Shown: positions 17,941 to 30,636, counted from the stretch's first letter. The stretch: 64,000 nt of DNA from JAVVHH01 sp964657565 (GCA_964657565.1 CAZZVQ010000010.1:12999-76998); one strand, 5' to 3'. The notes: generated by a model not told the origin, from the sequence alone. A program made the numbers and translations.

Positions 17941-18105
17941 CTAGAACACGATGTGCAGCATCCAGCAGAGGCTGAGGACGGTCGCGACCTGGCCGGTGCT
18001 CGTCAGCATGTCGCGTAAGGTCGCTTTCGGCTCCTCGGGCGGAAGGTCCAACCCCGAGATGAGGTCGGCGGTGGAGATGGCGCAATGGATGGGTTGCTTC
18101 TGCAT
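17941..18105 (-). CDS. Possible small protein (54 residues)
   Basis: An ATG at 18105 opens a 54-codon frame ending in TAG. The product starts MQKQPIHCAISTADLISGLD and ends with a hydrophobic stretch, VATVLSLCWMLHIVF, that could touch the membrane. There is no good ribosome site upstream, so translation is uncertain. It sits 55 bases downstream of the hybrid sensor kinase on the same strand and might be the last gene of that operon. I recognise no family. Confidence 0.3.
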   Translation of the reverse strand: MQKQPIHCAISTADLISGLDLPPEEPKATLRDMLTSTGQVATVLSLCWMLHIVF

Positions 18106-18160
18106 AGTGACGTGGAGGTAATGCCGCGGGCTCGCGGCGGGAACTCTGTTTCGGCTCCTA

Positions 18161-21186
<3,026 letters not shown>

Positions 21187-21190
<4 letters not shown>

Positions 21191-22587
21191 CTGGTCGACG
21201 GAAACCAGTTGCCATGGAAGCCCGGCGGGATCGGATGCGGCAGGTGCACCGTCGCCACCGGCGCATCCTCGAAGCGGCGGGCATCGAGGATGACGAGGTC
21301 GGTGGTCCCCGCGTCCACGTTGAGCACCGTCCCCATCAGCCAGCCGGAGTCCTCGTCCGCGCCCTCGGGGATGAACACGAACTCGCCGGGCAGGTGGCCG
21401 TCGCCGAACTCATGCACCTCCCGCTCGCCGGTGATCATGTCGTGCTTGTAGAGCCGGGTCGCGCCGGAGAGCTGCGTGTTGCCGTCGGGGGGCACGGAAA
21501 CGGTGTAGATGAAGCGGTGCTGCTGGCCGAAGCGGCGCTCGTCGATCCGGGGGAATTCCTGCGGCGTGGGATCGATGGTGCGGCGCTCGACGCGCCGCGT
21601 CGCCGGGTCGATGGTCCAGCGCTGGAGGCTGCCCAGCGCATCGAGCCCGCTGCCGTCGCCGGTGAACATCTGCGGATACGCGATCACGTCGAGCACGACC
21701 CGGCCCGCATCATCGAACGCGTTGGCGACATGGAAGACGAAGCACGGGTCGACGTCGCACCAGACCATGTCGGCGCCGGCACGCCGCAGCAACCCGACCC
21801 GGGCAGGATGCGCCGCGTTCCAGCGGAACGGGAAGGCATGGCCGCCGAGGACGGCGCGCATCGAGAAGGTGACGGGCAGGTCGAGCACGATCACGAACCG
21901 GGTGGTGATGGCGCAATCGTGGATGCACGGCCCATCCTTCACCGCGATGGGCACGTCGCGCGTGACGACGCCATCGGGCGCGACGACCACGTGGCGGACG
22001 GTGTCCCAGATACCGCCGTCATAGGCGATGGCGTGGAGTTCGCCGGTGACGGGGTCCAGGTGGGGGTGACCGCTGTAGGAACCGGCGAGGGTGCCGTCGA
22101 ACGGGTTGTAGCGCTGGCCATCCAGGGCGTCGGACAATTCGACGGGGAAGCTGCCGGCTTCGACGAGGGCGAAGGCGCGGCCGGCGATCGGGACGACGTT
22201 GGTGTTGACGGTGTCGTTGCGGCCGCGGCGAGGACCGGGCGCCGGGTCGCGGCCCAGCGCGGCGGCGGCCAGGCGGGAGAGGATCCAGCGATTGCGGTAC
22301 CAGACCGCTGCGCCGCCCTGCAGCGCGATGCCATGGACCATGCCGTCGCCGAGGAACCAGTGATGCGAGGTCGGGTCGGGCCGGACCGGGTTGGCGCCCA
22401 TCTTCAGGTAGCGACCGTCCAGGCCAGGCGGGATACTGCCGGTGACCGGCAGGTCAGTCAGCGTGAGTTCCTCGCGCATCGGCGCATGGACGCCGACGAG
22501 GAAGGGGCTTTCGCGCTGCGGCCGCCGCCAGCGGTTGAAGCCGGCGATCAACTCGACGCCGCGCTCGGCAAGGCTGCGGAAACTCAT
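21187..22587 (-). CDS. Carotenoid cleavage oxygenase (RPE65 family)
   Basis: The protein is 466 residues from ATG 22587, with GGGGAG upstream. The four Fe-binding histidines of the family can be placed in SYSGHPHLDP, GPCIHDCAIT, CFVFHVANAF and the C-terminal PPGFHGNWFP. PPGLDGRYLKMGANP and HHWFLGDGMVHG near the start are further signatures. It is a non-haem Fe(II) dioxygenase cleaving a carotenoid, apocarotenoid or stilbene-like double bond; the substrate is uncertain. It is the first gene of an operon with the hybrid kinase (4-base overlap) and is divergent from the Ubi-type hydroxylase. Confidence 0.9.
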
Positions 22588-22654
22588 GCTCGTCTCCCCT
22601 GCTGTCGGCGCGTCCTTCACTTATCTAGAGCGTGTCAGGGTTTGGATAGGTCGC

Positions 22655-23872
22655 GTGCCGGAAGCATTGGTCAAAGCATTCGATATCGTGGTGGCCGGCG
22701 CCGGGCCGGTCGGGCTGGCCTTTGCCGCCTCGCTCGCCGGCACCGGGCTGCGGATCGCGCTGGTGGACCCGCAGCCGGAGGCCGCGCTGGCCGACCCGGC
22801 CGATGACGGCCGCGAGATCGCGCTGACCGACCGCAGCGTGGCGCTGCTGGAGGCGATGGGCGCGTGGCAGCGAATCCCCGCCGATGTGATCGCGCCGCTG
22901 CGCCGCATGCAGGTGCTCAACGGGCCCTCCGACTACGCCATGCGGCTCGGGGTGGGAGACAGCGCGGACAGGATGCTCGGACGGTTCGCGCCGAACCACT
23001 GGCTGCGCCGCAGCCTGCACGCGGTCGTGCAGGAGCAGGCGGGCGTTGTGATCATGCCCGGGCTGTCGGTGGCGGCGATCCGGGTCGGGCGGGGCGACGT
23101 CCTGGCAACGCTGTCGGATGGGCAGGACCTGATCGCCCGGCTCGTCGTGGCGGCCGACACGCGCCGCTCGCGCCTGCGGCAGGCGCAAGGGATCGGCGCC
23201 GCGCTGCATGACTATCGGCAGCGCATGCTGGTCTGCCCGGTCGCCCACCCGGTGCCGCATCACGAGACGGCGACGGCCTGGTTCGAGTATGGCCAGACGC
23301 TGGTGACGCTGCCGCTGAACGGGCAGCGATCCTCGGCGGTGATGACGGTGTCCGAGGCGGACGCGGCCCGGCTGCTCGGGATGGACGACGCCGCGTTCGG
23401 CGGCGAACTAACCCGGCGCTACCGCGGCCGGCTCGGCGCGATGACCCCGGTGGGCGAGCGGCACGCGGTCCCTGTCGTGACCGCCTATGCCCACCGCTTC
23501 GTGGGGCGTCGCTTCGCGCTGCTGGGCGATGCGGCGGTCGGGATGCACCCGACGACGGCGCATGGCTTCAATTTTGGCATGTTGGGACAGCATGCCTTGG
23601 CGCAGGAAATCCGCGCCGCCGTTGCGGCACTGCGCGACGTGGCCGATCCCGCGGCGCTGGCGCGCTACCAGGCGGTGCACCGGGCGGAGACGCGGCTGTT
23701 CTTCACCGGGGCGGAGGCCCTGATGCGGCTGTATGCGGCCGGCGACAGCCTGCCGGCGCGGCTGTTGCGCAATGGGGCGCTGCGGCTGGGCAATCTGCCT
23801 CCGCTCCGCCACGCGCTCGTGGGCCGCATGCGCGACCCGGACACCGGCAAGGACCGGCACAACCCACGGTAG
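22655..23872 (+). CDS. UbiH/UbiF/UbiM-family FAD-dependent hydroxylase
   Basis: The protein is 405 residues from GTG 22655, with GGATAGG four bases upstream. The FAD-binding Rossmann motif is VVAGAGPVGLAFAASLAG. The second flavin motif is FALLGDAAVGMHPTTAHGFN, where the usual GDAAH is GDAAV, a form I associate with the UbiM subgroup. REIALTDRSVALLEAMG fits ubiquinone hydroxylases. It probably adds a ring hydroxyl in ubiquinone synthesis. Transcription is divergent from the carotenoid oxygenase, 67 bases apart. The exact ring position cannot be decided from sequence. Confidence 0.82.
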   Translation: MPEALVKAFDIVVAGAGPVGLAFAASLAGTGLRIALVDPQPEAALADPADDGREIALTDRSVALLEAMGAWQRIPADVIAPLRRMQVLNGPSDYAMRLGVGDSADRMLGRFAPNHWLRRSLHAVVQEQAGVVIMPGLSVAAIRVGRGDVLATLSDGQDLIARLVVAADTRRSRLRQAQGIGAALHDYRQRMLVCPVAHPVPHHETATAWFEYGQTLVTLPLNGQRSSAVMTVSEADAARLLGMDDAAFGGELTRRYRGRLGAMTPVGERHAVPVVTAYAHRFVGRRFALLGDAAVGMHPTTAHGFNFGMLGQHALAQEIRAAVAALRDVADPAALARYQAVHRAETRLFFTGAEALMRLYAAGDSLPARLLRNGALRLGNLPPLRHALVGRMRDPDTGKDRHNPR

Positions 23873-23968
23873 TGTGAACGTCGGGAATACGATAAGCCAC
23901 GTGCACCCTGGGGGGCGGCCCCATATGCAGGAGGCTCGATAACCGGCACAAGGCAAGGTAGAGTGCAG

Positions 23969-23995
23969 GGCTAAATCGGGGGAGCAAAAGGCTCC
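23969..23995. terminator. Weak hairpin downstream of Ubi-type hydroxylase
   Basis: GGAGC, a short A-rich loop and GCTCC form a small stem within a G-rich/C-rich context about 100 bases past the hydroxylase stop. There is no T-run, so an intrinsic terminator is doubtful. The remaining ~200 bases up to the deaminase gene show nothing else I can name. Confidence 0.3.
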
Positions 23996-24077
23996 ACCCC
24001 CGCCCCTCAAACTCGAGAGCGTTGACACCTCGCGTCCGATTGGCGCCGCTTGCGTCGGACAAGCTTGGACGCATGCG

Positions 24078-24545
24078 ATGACTGACGAGGACTACCTCCG
24101 CCTGGCGATCGAGACGGCGCGCGAGGCGCGTGAGGCGGGCAACCACCCATTCGGTGCCATCCTCGTGGGCCCCGACGGCGCGATCCTGCTGCGGGCCGGC
24201 AACGCCTCGGCCGGGGAGCAGGACCGGACCGCACATGCCGAACGCGTGCTGATGAGCCGGGCGAGCGCGATGTATCCGGCGGCGTTCCTGGAGGGCTGCA
24301 CGATGGTGGCCAGCGCCGAGCCATGCGCGATGTGCGCCGGAGCGGCATATTGGGCGGGTATCGGCCGGGTCGTGTACGGGTTGTCGGAGCGCGGGCTCGC
24401 GGCGTTGATCGGGCCGCATCCGGAGAACCTGACGATGGATCTGCCGTGCCGGATCGTGCTGGGTGCGGGGCAGCGGCACATCGATGTGGTGGGGCCGCTG
24501 CTCGAAGATGAGGCACGCGCCGTGCATGAAGGGTTCTGGCGCTGA
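24078..24545 (+). CDS. CDA-fold nucleobase deaminase (guanine/nucleoside deaminase type)
   Basis: The protein is 155 residues. The zinc site is HAE (TAHAERVLMSRA) plus PCAMCAGA, the PCxxC motif of the cytidine deaminase superfamily. HPFGAILVGPDG near the start and the C-terminal AVHEGFWR are like GuaD/TadA-type nucleobase deaminases; a terminal FW(R) is common in bacterial guanine deaminases of this fold. Genes for purine transport and oxidation follow, so guanine to xanthine is a reasonable activity, by inference. Cytosolic. Confidence 0.8.
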   Translation: MTDEDYLRLAIETAREAREAGNHPFGAILVGPDGAILLRAGNASAGEQDRTAHAERVLMSRASAMYPAAFLEGCTMVASAEPCAMCAGAAYWAGIGRVVYGLSERGLAALIGPHPENLTMDLPCRIVLGAGQRHIDVVGPLLEDEARAVHEGFWR

Positions 24546-24665
24546 GTGGGGCAGAGTGCCTGGAAAGCAAGCACCCGTGCGATCCCCGTCGACGCGCAGC
24601 GCTGCGGCGTCGGGTGGCACGCCCCGTGCAATGAACGTGTCGCCTCCGCCAGCTAAGGACCCCGC

Positions 24666-25748
24666 ATGCAACGGCGCCAACTCACCCAGGTCATCGGCTC
24701 ATCGCTGGCGCTCGCGGCCGCGCCGGCGCTGATCCGTCCGGCTCGCGCCGCCGACCCGCTGAAGGTCGGGTTCATCTATCTCGGCCCGGTCGGGGATTTC
24801 GGCTGGACCTATCAACACGACATCGCCCGCAAGGCGGCAGCCGAGCAGTACGGCGACAAGATCAAGACCACCTATGTCGAGAACGTGGCCGAGGGGCCCG
24901 ACTCCGAGAAGGTATTGAACGACCTGGCCAATTCCGGCCACCAGCTCATCTTCGCGACCTCGTTCGGCTACATGAACTATGTGGTCAACTCGGCCAAGCG
25001 GCACCCCAAGACGTTCTACGAGCATGCCACCGGCTACAAGCGCGCCGCCAACATCTCCAGCTACAACATCCGCTTCTACCAGGCCCGCTACGTGCAGGGC
25101 GTGATCGCCGGCAAGCTCAGCAAGTCCGGACTGGCCGGGTATGTCGGCTCGGTGCCGGTGCCCGAAGTGGTGCAGGGACTGAACGCGTTCATGCTGGGCA
25201 TGCAGTCGGTCAATCCCAAGGCCCGGCTGAAATTCATCCTGATCAACTCCTGGTACGACCCGCCGAAGGAGGGCGAGGCCGCCAAGGCGCTGATGGACCA
25301 GGGTTGCGACATCCTGACCCAGCACACGGACTCGCCGGCTCCGCTGCAGGCGGCCGCGGCGCGCGGGATCAAGGCGTTCGGCCAGTCCACCGACATGGCC
25401 AAGTTCGCCGAGACGACGGAGCTGACCGCTAGCACCGACAATTGGGCGCCCTACTACATCAAGCGCATCGGCGACGTGCTGGAGAGCAAGTGGACGAGCA
25501 CCGACACCTGGGGCGGCTTCGATAGCGGCCTGCTGACGATGTCGCCGTTCACCAACATGCCGGACGACGTGAAGGCGCTGGCCGTCGCCACCGAGGCCGA
25601 CATCAAGTCGGGCAAGAACAAGGTGTTCGTCGGGCCGATCAAGGACCAGTCCGGCGCGGTCAAGGTGGCGGATGGCAAGACGCTCGACGATGGCGAGATG
25701 AACAGCATGCAGTGGCTGGCGGAGGGGATCGACGGGAGGCTGAGCTAG
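24666..25748 (+). CDS. BMP/PnrA-family periplasmic nucleoside-binding protein
   Basis: The protein is 360 residues from ATG 24666 with AAGGA upstream. The N-terminus MQRRQLTQVIGSSLALAAAP with cleavage near RPARA is a (possibly Tat-type) signal. There is no lipobox Cys, so it should be soluble rather than a lipoprotein. KVGFIYLGPVGDFGWTYQHD, ATSFGYMNY and YVQGVIAGKLSKSG are BMP-family signatures. It feeds purine nucleosides or bases to the ATPase and permeases encoded just downstream. An R1 repeat separates it from the ATPase gene. Confidence 0.9.
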   Translation: MQRRQLTQVIGSSLALAAAPALIRPARAADPLKVGFIYLGPVGDFGWTYQHDIARKAAAEQYGDKIKTTYVENVAEGPDSEKVLNDLANSGHQLIFATSFGYMNYVVNSAKRHPKTFYEHATGYKRAANISSYNIRFYQARYVQGVIAGKLSKSGLAGYVGSVPVPEVVQGLNAFMLGMQSVNPKARLKFILINSWYDPPKEGEAAKALMDQGCDILTQHTDSPAPLQAAAARGIKAFGQSTDMAKFAETTELTASTDNWAPYYIKRIGDVLESKWTSTDTWGGFDSGLLTMSPFTNMPDDVKALAVATEADIKSGKNKVFVGPIKDQSGAVKVADGKTLDDGEMNSMQWLAEGIDGRLS

Positions 25749-25792
25749 TTGAAGCCGCTCACCGCCGTCACTGCGAGAAGCATCGCGTTCTT

Positions 25793-25885
25793 GTCATTAC
25801 CGGGCTTGACCCGGTGACCCAGGGGCCAGCAGAACCGAGGCCGGGTGCTCTGGGCCTGGGTGCCCGGGTCAAGCCCGGGCATGAC
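25793..25885. repeat. R1 palindromic repeat, copy 3, inside transport operon
   Basis: Bounded by GTCA and TGAC, with CCGGGCTTGACCCGG on the left and GCCCGGGTCAAGCCCGGGC on the right. It lies between the BMP binding-protein gene and its ATPase gene, a place where a stable hairpin could protect the upstream message and lower expression of the downstream genes. Confidence 0.85.
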
Positions 25886-25908
25886 GACTTTGACGCCGAG
25901 GGCCGTCA

Positions 25909-27429
25909 GTGACGACCGGGCCATTGCTGACGCTTCGGGGGATGACCAAGCAGTATCCGGGCTGCTTGGCCAATGACGACGTGGCGCTGACCATCGAGCG
26001 CAACCAGATCCACGCACTGCTGGGCGAGAACGGTGCCGGCAAGAGCACGCTCGTTAAGATCATCTATGGGGTGACCAAGCCGGATTCCGGCACGATGACG
26101 TGGGAAGGCAAAGAGGTCACCGTGCAGAGCCCGGGTCATGCCCAGTCGCTCGGCATCGGCATGGTGTTCCAGCATTTCTCGCTGTTCGAGGCGTTGACGG
26201 TGCTGGAGAACGTCGCGCTCGGTTTGCCGGGCAAGACGGACCGCACCGGGCTACGCGAGCGGATCGTGCAGATCTCGACCGACTATGGCCTGCCGCTCGA
26301 CCCGGACCGCGTCGTGCACGACCTCTCGGTCGGCGAGCGGCAGCGGATCGAAGTCGTGCGCTGCCTGCTGCAGAACCCGAAGCTGCTGATCATGGACGAG
26401 CCGACCTCGGTGCTGACGCCGTCCGAGGTCGAGCGCCTGTTCATCACGCTGCGGCGGCTGGCCGCGGAGGGCTGCTCGATCCTCTACATCAGCCACAAGC
26501 TGGACGAGGTGCGCTCGCTGTGTTCGGCCGCGACCGTCATGCGGCTGGGGCGCAACGTCGGGGCCTGCGAGCCCGCCACCAAGACGGTCAAGGAACTGGC
26601 CGAGATCATGATCGGCGAGAAGCTGCGCAGCCCGGCCCCGCGCACCGCCCTCCCCGGCAACGCCGCCCCGCGGCTCGTGCTGAACAAGCTGACGGTGCCC
26701 TCGAGCGACCAATTCGGCACCGACCTCAAGGACATCTCGCTCACGCTCGCCGGCGGCGAGATCATCGGCTTGGCCGGCATCGCCGGCAATGGCCAGAGCG
26801 AGCTGATGGACGCGCTCTCCGGCGAGATCCTGGCGGGGCGGCCGGAGACGGTCGTGATCGACGGGGTGCCGGCGGGGCATATGGGGCCGAACGAGCGGCG
26901 CCGCTTGGGCGGGCGGTTCGTGCCCGAAGAACGCAACGGCCACGGCGCGGTGACCACCATGTCGCTGGCGGAGAACGCGTTCCTCTCCGGCTTCATGCAC
27001 CTGCAACTGGTCAAGCTGGGCCTCATCCGCGAGCAGCGCACCCACAAATTCGCCCGCGACATCATCGAGCGGTTCGACGTGCGGACCACCGGGCCGAAGG
27101 CGAAGGCCAAGTCGCTGTCGGGCGGCAATCTGCAGAAATTCCTGGTCGGCCGCGAGGTGCTGCAGAACCCGAGCGTGCTGGTGATCAACCAACCGACCTG
27201 GGGCGTCGATGTCGGCGCCGCGCTGGCGATCCACGAGGCGGTGCTGGCGCTCGCCCAGGCCGGCGCGGCAGTGATCATCATCTCGCAGGACCTCGACGAG
27301 CTGTTCGTCCTGGCCGACCGCATCGCCGTCATCGCCGGGGGCCGCGTCTCCGACCCGGTGCCGACGCGCGACGCCACGGTGGAATCGATCGGCCGCCTGA
27401 TGGGTGGCGCGGCGAGGGTGCATGCTTAA
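25909..27429 (+). CDS. Nucleoside ABC importer, double ATPase subunit
   Basis: The protein is 506 residues with two ABC domains, as in YufO/NupA and sugar importers of the RbsA type. Domain 1 has GENGAGKST, LSVGERQRIEVV and LLIMDEPTSVL. Domain 2 has a degenerate Walker A (GIAGNGQSE), LSGGNLQKFLVG and VLVINQPTWGVD, where Asn replaces the usual Asp, as is normal for this family. GTG 25909 is the start. It powers uptake of the ligand bound by the upstream BMP protein and overlaps the first permease by 8 bases. Confidence 0.92.
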   Translation: MTTGPLLTLRGMTKQYPGCLANDDVALTIERNQIHALLGENGAGKSTLVKIIYGVTKPDSGTMTWEGKEVTVQSPGHAQSLGIGMVFQHFSLFEALTVLENVALGLPGKTDRTGLRERIVQISTDYGLPLDPDRVVHDLSVGERQRIEVVRCLLQNPKLLIMDEPTSVLTPSEVERLFITLRRLAAEGCSILYISHKLDEVRSLCSAATVMRLGRNVGACEPATKTVKELAEIMIGEKLRSPAPRTALPGNAAPRLVLNKLTVPSSDQFGTDLKDISLTLAGGEIIGLAGIAGNGQSELMDALSGEILAGRPETVVIDGVPAGHMGPNERRRLGGRFVPEERNGHGAVTTMSLAENAFLSGFMHLQLVKLGLIREQRTHKFARDIIERFDVRTTGPKAKAKSLSGGNLQKFLVGREVLQNPSVLVINQPTWGVDVGAALAIHEAVLALAQAGAAVIIISQDLDELFVLADRIAVIAGGRVSDPVPTRDATVESIGRLMGGAARVHA

Positions 27430-28498
27430 GCTGGAGCCGCGGGGCGGTGAATCGGTGTTTTGGCGGTATCTGTCGCCGGTATTGGCGCTGGTGCTGACCT
27501 GCCTGTTCTCGGGCATCCTGTTCGCGTTGATGGGCAAGCCGCCGCTGCTGACCATCTACACCTTCCTCGTGCTGCCGCTGCTGCAGCCGGACGGCATCGC
27601 CTATCTGCTGATCAAGGCGGCGCCGCTGATCATGATCGGCGTCGGGCTGGCGCTGGCCTACCGCGCGGCGATCTGGAACATCGGCACCGAAGGGCAGTTC
27701 ACCTTGGGCGCCATCGTCGCCGGCGGGCTGGCACTGGCGTTGCCGGACGCGCCGGGCTGGCTGATCTTCCCGGCGATGATCGTGGCCGGGGTGCTCGGCG
27801 GCGCGGCGGCGGCGGCGCTCGTGGCCTGGCTGCGGATCCGGTTCAACGCCAACGAGATCCTGACCAGCCTGATGCTGACCTACATCATGCAGTACCTCTT
27901 ACTCTATCTGGTGACCGGGCCGTGGCGGGACCCGATGGGGTTCGGCTTCCCGCAGACGGCGCTGTTCTCCGACGCGGCGGCCGGGCCGCGGCTGGTGGAG
28001 GACAGCAACCTGCATCTCGGGATCGTGGTGGCGCCGCTCGTCGCGGTCGCGCTGTGGGTGATGCTGCAGAAATCGGTGCTCGGCTATCAGTTCCGGGTGC
28101 TGGGCCAGGCGCCGCGGGCGCTGCGGTTTGCCGGGTTCGGCGAGAATAGGCTGGTGTGGGTCGCGATGTTGATCAGCGGCGGGCTGGCGGGGTTGGCGGG
28201 CATGTTCGAGGTCAGCGGCACGCTCGGCCAGCTCAATACCAACCTGTCGCCGGGCTACGGGTTCGCGGCGATCATCGTGGCGTTCCTGGGGCGGCTCAAT
28301 CCGATCGGCATCATCCCGGCCGGGTTGCTGCTGGCGCTGTCCTATCTCGGCGGCGACGCGGCGCAGATGAACCTCGGGCTGCCCAATGCGGTGACGGCGA
28401 TCTTCCAGGGCATCCTGCTGTTCTGCCTGCTCGGCTGCGACGTGCTGCTGCTCTACCGCATCCGTTGGCGCCGCCCGGCTGGGGTGAGGACCGCCTGA
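27422..28498 (+). CDS. Nucleoside ABC importer permease 1
   Basis: The protein is 358 residues from ATG 27422, overlapping the ATPase stop. It is an integral membrane protein with about nine helices. YRAAIWNIGTEGQFTLGAIV and RIRFNANEILTSLMLTYI are signatures of the YufP/NupB branch of the BPD_transp_2 family. VLGQAPRALRFAGFGENRL is the cytoplasmic loop that contacts the ATPase. It ends with TGATG, overlapping permease 2. Confidence 0.92.
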   Translation: MLKLEPRGGESVFWRYLSPVLALVLTCLFSGILFALMGKPPLLTIYTFLVLPLLQPDGIAYLLIKAAPLIMIGVGLALAYRAAIWNIGTEGQFTLGAIVAGGLALALPDAPGWLIFPAMIVAGVLGGAAAAALVAWLRIRFNANEILTSLMLTYIMQYLLLYLVTGPWRDPMGFGFPQTALFSDAAAGPRLVEDSNLHLGIVVAPLVAVALWVMLQKSVLGYQFRVLGQAPRALRFAGFGENRLVWVAMLISGGLAGLAGMFEVSGTLGQLNTNLSPGYGFAAIIVAFLGRLNPIGIIPAGLLLALSYLGGDAAQMNLGLPNAVTAIFQGILLFCLLGCDVLLLYRIRWRRPAGVRTA

Positions 28499-29418
28499 TG
28501 CTGCTGCTGACCGCCGTCCTGGCCAGCGTCATCGCCGCCGCGACCCCGCTGCTGCTGGCCGCGGTCGGCGAGCTGGTGGCCGAGAAGGCGGGCGTGCTCA
28601 ATCTCGGCGTCGAGGGCATGATGCTCGGTGGTGCCATCGCCGCCTTCGCGACCGCGCACGAGACCGGGTCGCCGGTGCTGGGCGTCGCGGCCGGGCTGCT
28701 GGCGGGGATCGCGCTGTCCGTCCTGTTCGGAGTCATCGCGCTGACGCTGCAGGCCAACCAGACGGCGACCGGGCTGGCGTTGACCATCTTCGGCCGCGGG
28801 CTGTCGACGCTGCTCGGGGCCGGCTATGTCGGCATCCCGGCGCCGGTGCTGCCGAAGCTGCACCTGCCGGGGCTGTCCGACATCCCGCTCCTGGGCCCCG
28901 TGCTGTTCGGGCAGGACGCGCTGGTCTATCTGTCCCTGGCCATCCTCGCGGTCTGCGCCTGGTGCCTGCGCCGGACGCAGCTCGGGTTGATCATCCGGGC
29001 CGTCGGCGACTCCCATGACGCGGCGCACTCGCTGGGCTATCCGGTGCTGTCGATCCGGTATGCTGCCGTGATGTTCGGCGGCGCGATGGCCGGGCTTGCC
29101 GGCGCCTACATGACGCTCGCCTACACGCCGCTCTGGGCGCAGGACCTGACCGCGGGTCGGGGCTGGATCGCCGTGGCGCTCGTCACCTTCGCGGCCTGGC
29201 GCCCGATCTGGCTGCTGATCGGCGCCTGGCTGTTCGGCGCGCTGATGTATCTGTCGCTCTACGTGCAGGCCTTGGGCGTGGCGATTCCGTCGGCGCTGCT
29301 TTCGGCGCTGCCGTATATCGGCACCGTCGTGATGCTGGTGCTGATCTCGCGGGATCGGCGGCGGATCCGCCTGCATCGTCCCGCCATGCTGGGCCGGCCG
29401 TTCATGGCGGGATCGTAG
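28498..29418 (+). CDS. Nucleoside ABC importer permease 2
   Basis: The protein is 306 residues. AEKAGVLNLGVEGMMLGGAI is the hallmark of the YufQ/NupC-like second permease. ALTLQANQTATGLALTIFGR and IRAVGDSHDAAHSLGYPV are further family segments. About eight membrane helices. ATG overlaps the permease 1 stop. It completes a BMP binding protein, ATPase and two-permease importer for nucleosides. Confidence 0.92.
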   Translation: MLLLTAVLASVIAAATPLLLAAVGELVAEKAGVLNLGVEGMMLGGAIAAFATAHETGSPVLGVAAGLLAGIALSVLFGVIALTLQANQTATGLALTIFGRGLSTLLGAGYVGIPAPVLPKLHLPGLSDIPLLGPVLFGQDALVYLSLAILAVCAWCLRRTQLGLIIRAVGDSHDAAHSLGYPVLSIRYAAVMFGGAMAGLAGAYMTLAYTPLWAQDLTAGRGWIAVALVTFAAWRPIWLLIGAWLFGALMYLSLYVQALGVAIPSALLSALPYIGTVVMLVLISRDRRRIRLHRPAMLGRPFMAGS

Positions 29419-29419
29419 C

Positions 29420-29686
29420 CTACCGCCCGCCGCCTGCGGCGCTGGCCCGATCGGTCGTATTGCCATTCTGCGAGGACGGCACCGGGCGGAGGCGGGTCGA
29501 GCGTGCCCGCGGGCGGCGGGGCGAGGCCGGGTCGCCGAGGGTCGGCGTGCGCGCAGCATCCCCGCTGGGGGTCGGCGTGGTGATCGTCGCCGGCGCCGAC
29601 GCGCCGGAGCCCGCTTGTGCATAGGCGGTCCCAGCCGACACGCCGAGCACGACGGCCGCAACGGCGACAAAGGTCTTTACCGACAT
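29420..29686 (-). CDS. Small secreted Pro/Ser/Thr-rich hypothetical protein
   Basis: The protein is 88 residues from ATG 29686, with GGAG eight bases upstream. MSVKTFVAVAAVVLGVSAGT ending AYAQA is a clear signal peptide. The mature part is low-complexity, rich in Pro, Ala, Thr, Ser and Arg, with no cysteines and no recognisable domain. It follows the Tsx-like gene on the same strand (74-base gap), so it may be co-transcribed. I do not recognise a family. Confidence 0.6.
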   Translation of the reverse strand: MSVKTFVAVAAVVLGVSAGTAYAQAGSGASAPATITTPTPSGDAARTPTLGDPASPRRPRARSTRLRPVPSSQNGNTTDRASAAGGGR

Positions 29687-29760
29687 GGGTGCATCTCCAT
29701 TGGCCAGGCAGAACGCGGCCGGAACAATCGGGTTGCTCGATCGTCCCGGCACGCCGTCGC

Positions 29761-30636
29761 TCAGAAGTGGTATCCGACCTCGGCGAACACGGAATTCTGT
29801 TCGGTGCCGGAGAGCGGAGGCACGTTGCCGAATTTGTTGTGCCAATACTCGTACCCGACCCCCGCCTCGAGCTTCTTCGGTTGGAACCCGATCAACGAGC
29901 CCACATCGAGCATCAGCTTGGGATGCACGAGGATCTCGACCCGGTGGTAGCTGTCGCCCGTCGCGCCGCTGCCCTTGGGACCGATCAGGTTGGCGAAGCC
30001 GGTGAAGTTCAGCGGCAACGGCCCGAGCTGGAACGGATAGGCCCAGGCCACCTCGATCTCATAGGTGGGATTGTAGTTGGTGGAGTTGGTGTTGGGCAGA
30101 AAGGCGTCGGTGTTCCACTCCTTGGAGACGCCGACCGTCAGGTTGAGGAAGCCCTTGGGCAAGTTGAAGGCGATCTGCGGACCGACGATGACCAGGCGCT
30201 TGTAGGAGGCGAACTGGTCGTCCTGCGTCTCGATGTCGCCGCCGATCTCGAGGCCGACGTCGCGGATCGGCCCCCAGGAGAAGTTGTTGGTCCCGCTGAT
30301 CTTGTTGCCGCTGAGGACGGTGCGGAACACGCCGTAGAATTCGAACGAGTTGTTGTAGCCGTGGCCGGTGACCGAGTTGGCGGGGTCGCGATGGTCGAAA
30401 TTCTCCAGGTCGAGGCTGACGAAGTTGGACCCGTAGGTCCATGCATTGGCATAGGCGATGTTGCCGGCGATCTCGTTGACGTTGCGGCCGTAGCCCGGTT
30501 GCCGGTCCTGCGGCAGGTAGCGGATGCTCAGGTAGGTGTCCTGAAACTGGATCGACTGCGCTTGGCTGGCGCTGGGCGCCACGACTGCAGCAGCGGCGGC
30601 GATAGCGGCCCCGACGACCTGGCCTTTGATGAACAT
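29761..30636 (-). CDS. Tsx-like outer-membrane nucleoside channel
   Basis: The protein is 291 residues from ATG 30636, with GAGAGGAG upstream. Residues 1-26 are a signal peptide ending SASQAQ. The rest alternates polar and aromatic residues, as in a ~12-strand barrel, and ends EVGYHF with the terminal Phe typical of outer-membrane proteins. YGSNFVSLDLENFD, YNNSFEFYGVFRTVLSG and VGYEYWHNKFGN are reminiscent of Tsx. The position inside a purine locus supports a nucleoside channel. The similarity is by eye; another DUF-type barrel is possible. Confidence 0.6.
   Translation of the reverse strand: MFIKGQVVGAAIAAAAAVVAPSASQAQSIQFQDTYLSIRYLPQDRQPGYGRNVNEIAGNIAYANAWTYGSNFVSLDLENFDHRDPANSVTGHGYNNSFEFYGVFRTVLSGNKISGTNNFSWGPIRDVGLEIGGDIETQDDQFASYKRLVIVGPQIAFNLPKGFLNLTVGVSKEWNTDAFLPNTNSTNYNPTYEIEVAWAYPFQLGPLPLNFTGFANLIGPKGSGATGDSYHRVEILVHPKLMLDVGSLIGFQPKKLEAGVGYEYWHNKFGNVPPLSGTEQNSVFAEVGYHF

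Noticed and set aside
23940..24000. Structured RNA or riboswitch before the deaminase gene
   Set aside because: One short stem is visible, but no conserved riboswitch core could be recognised and the spacing to the start is not suggestive.
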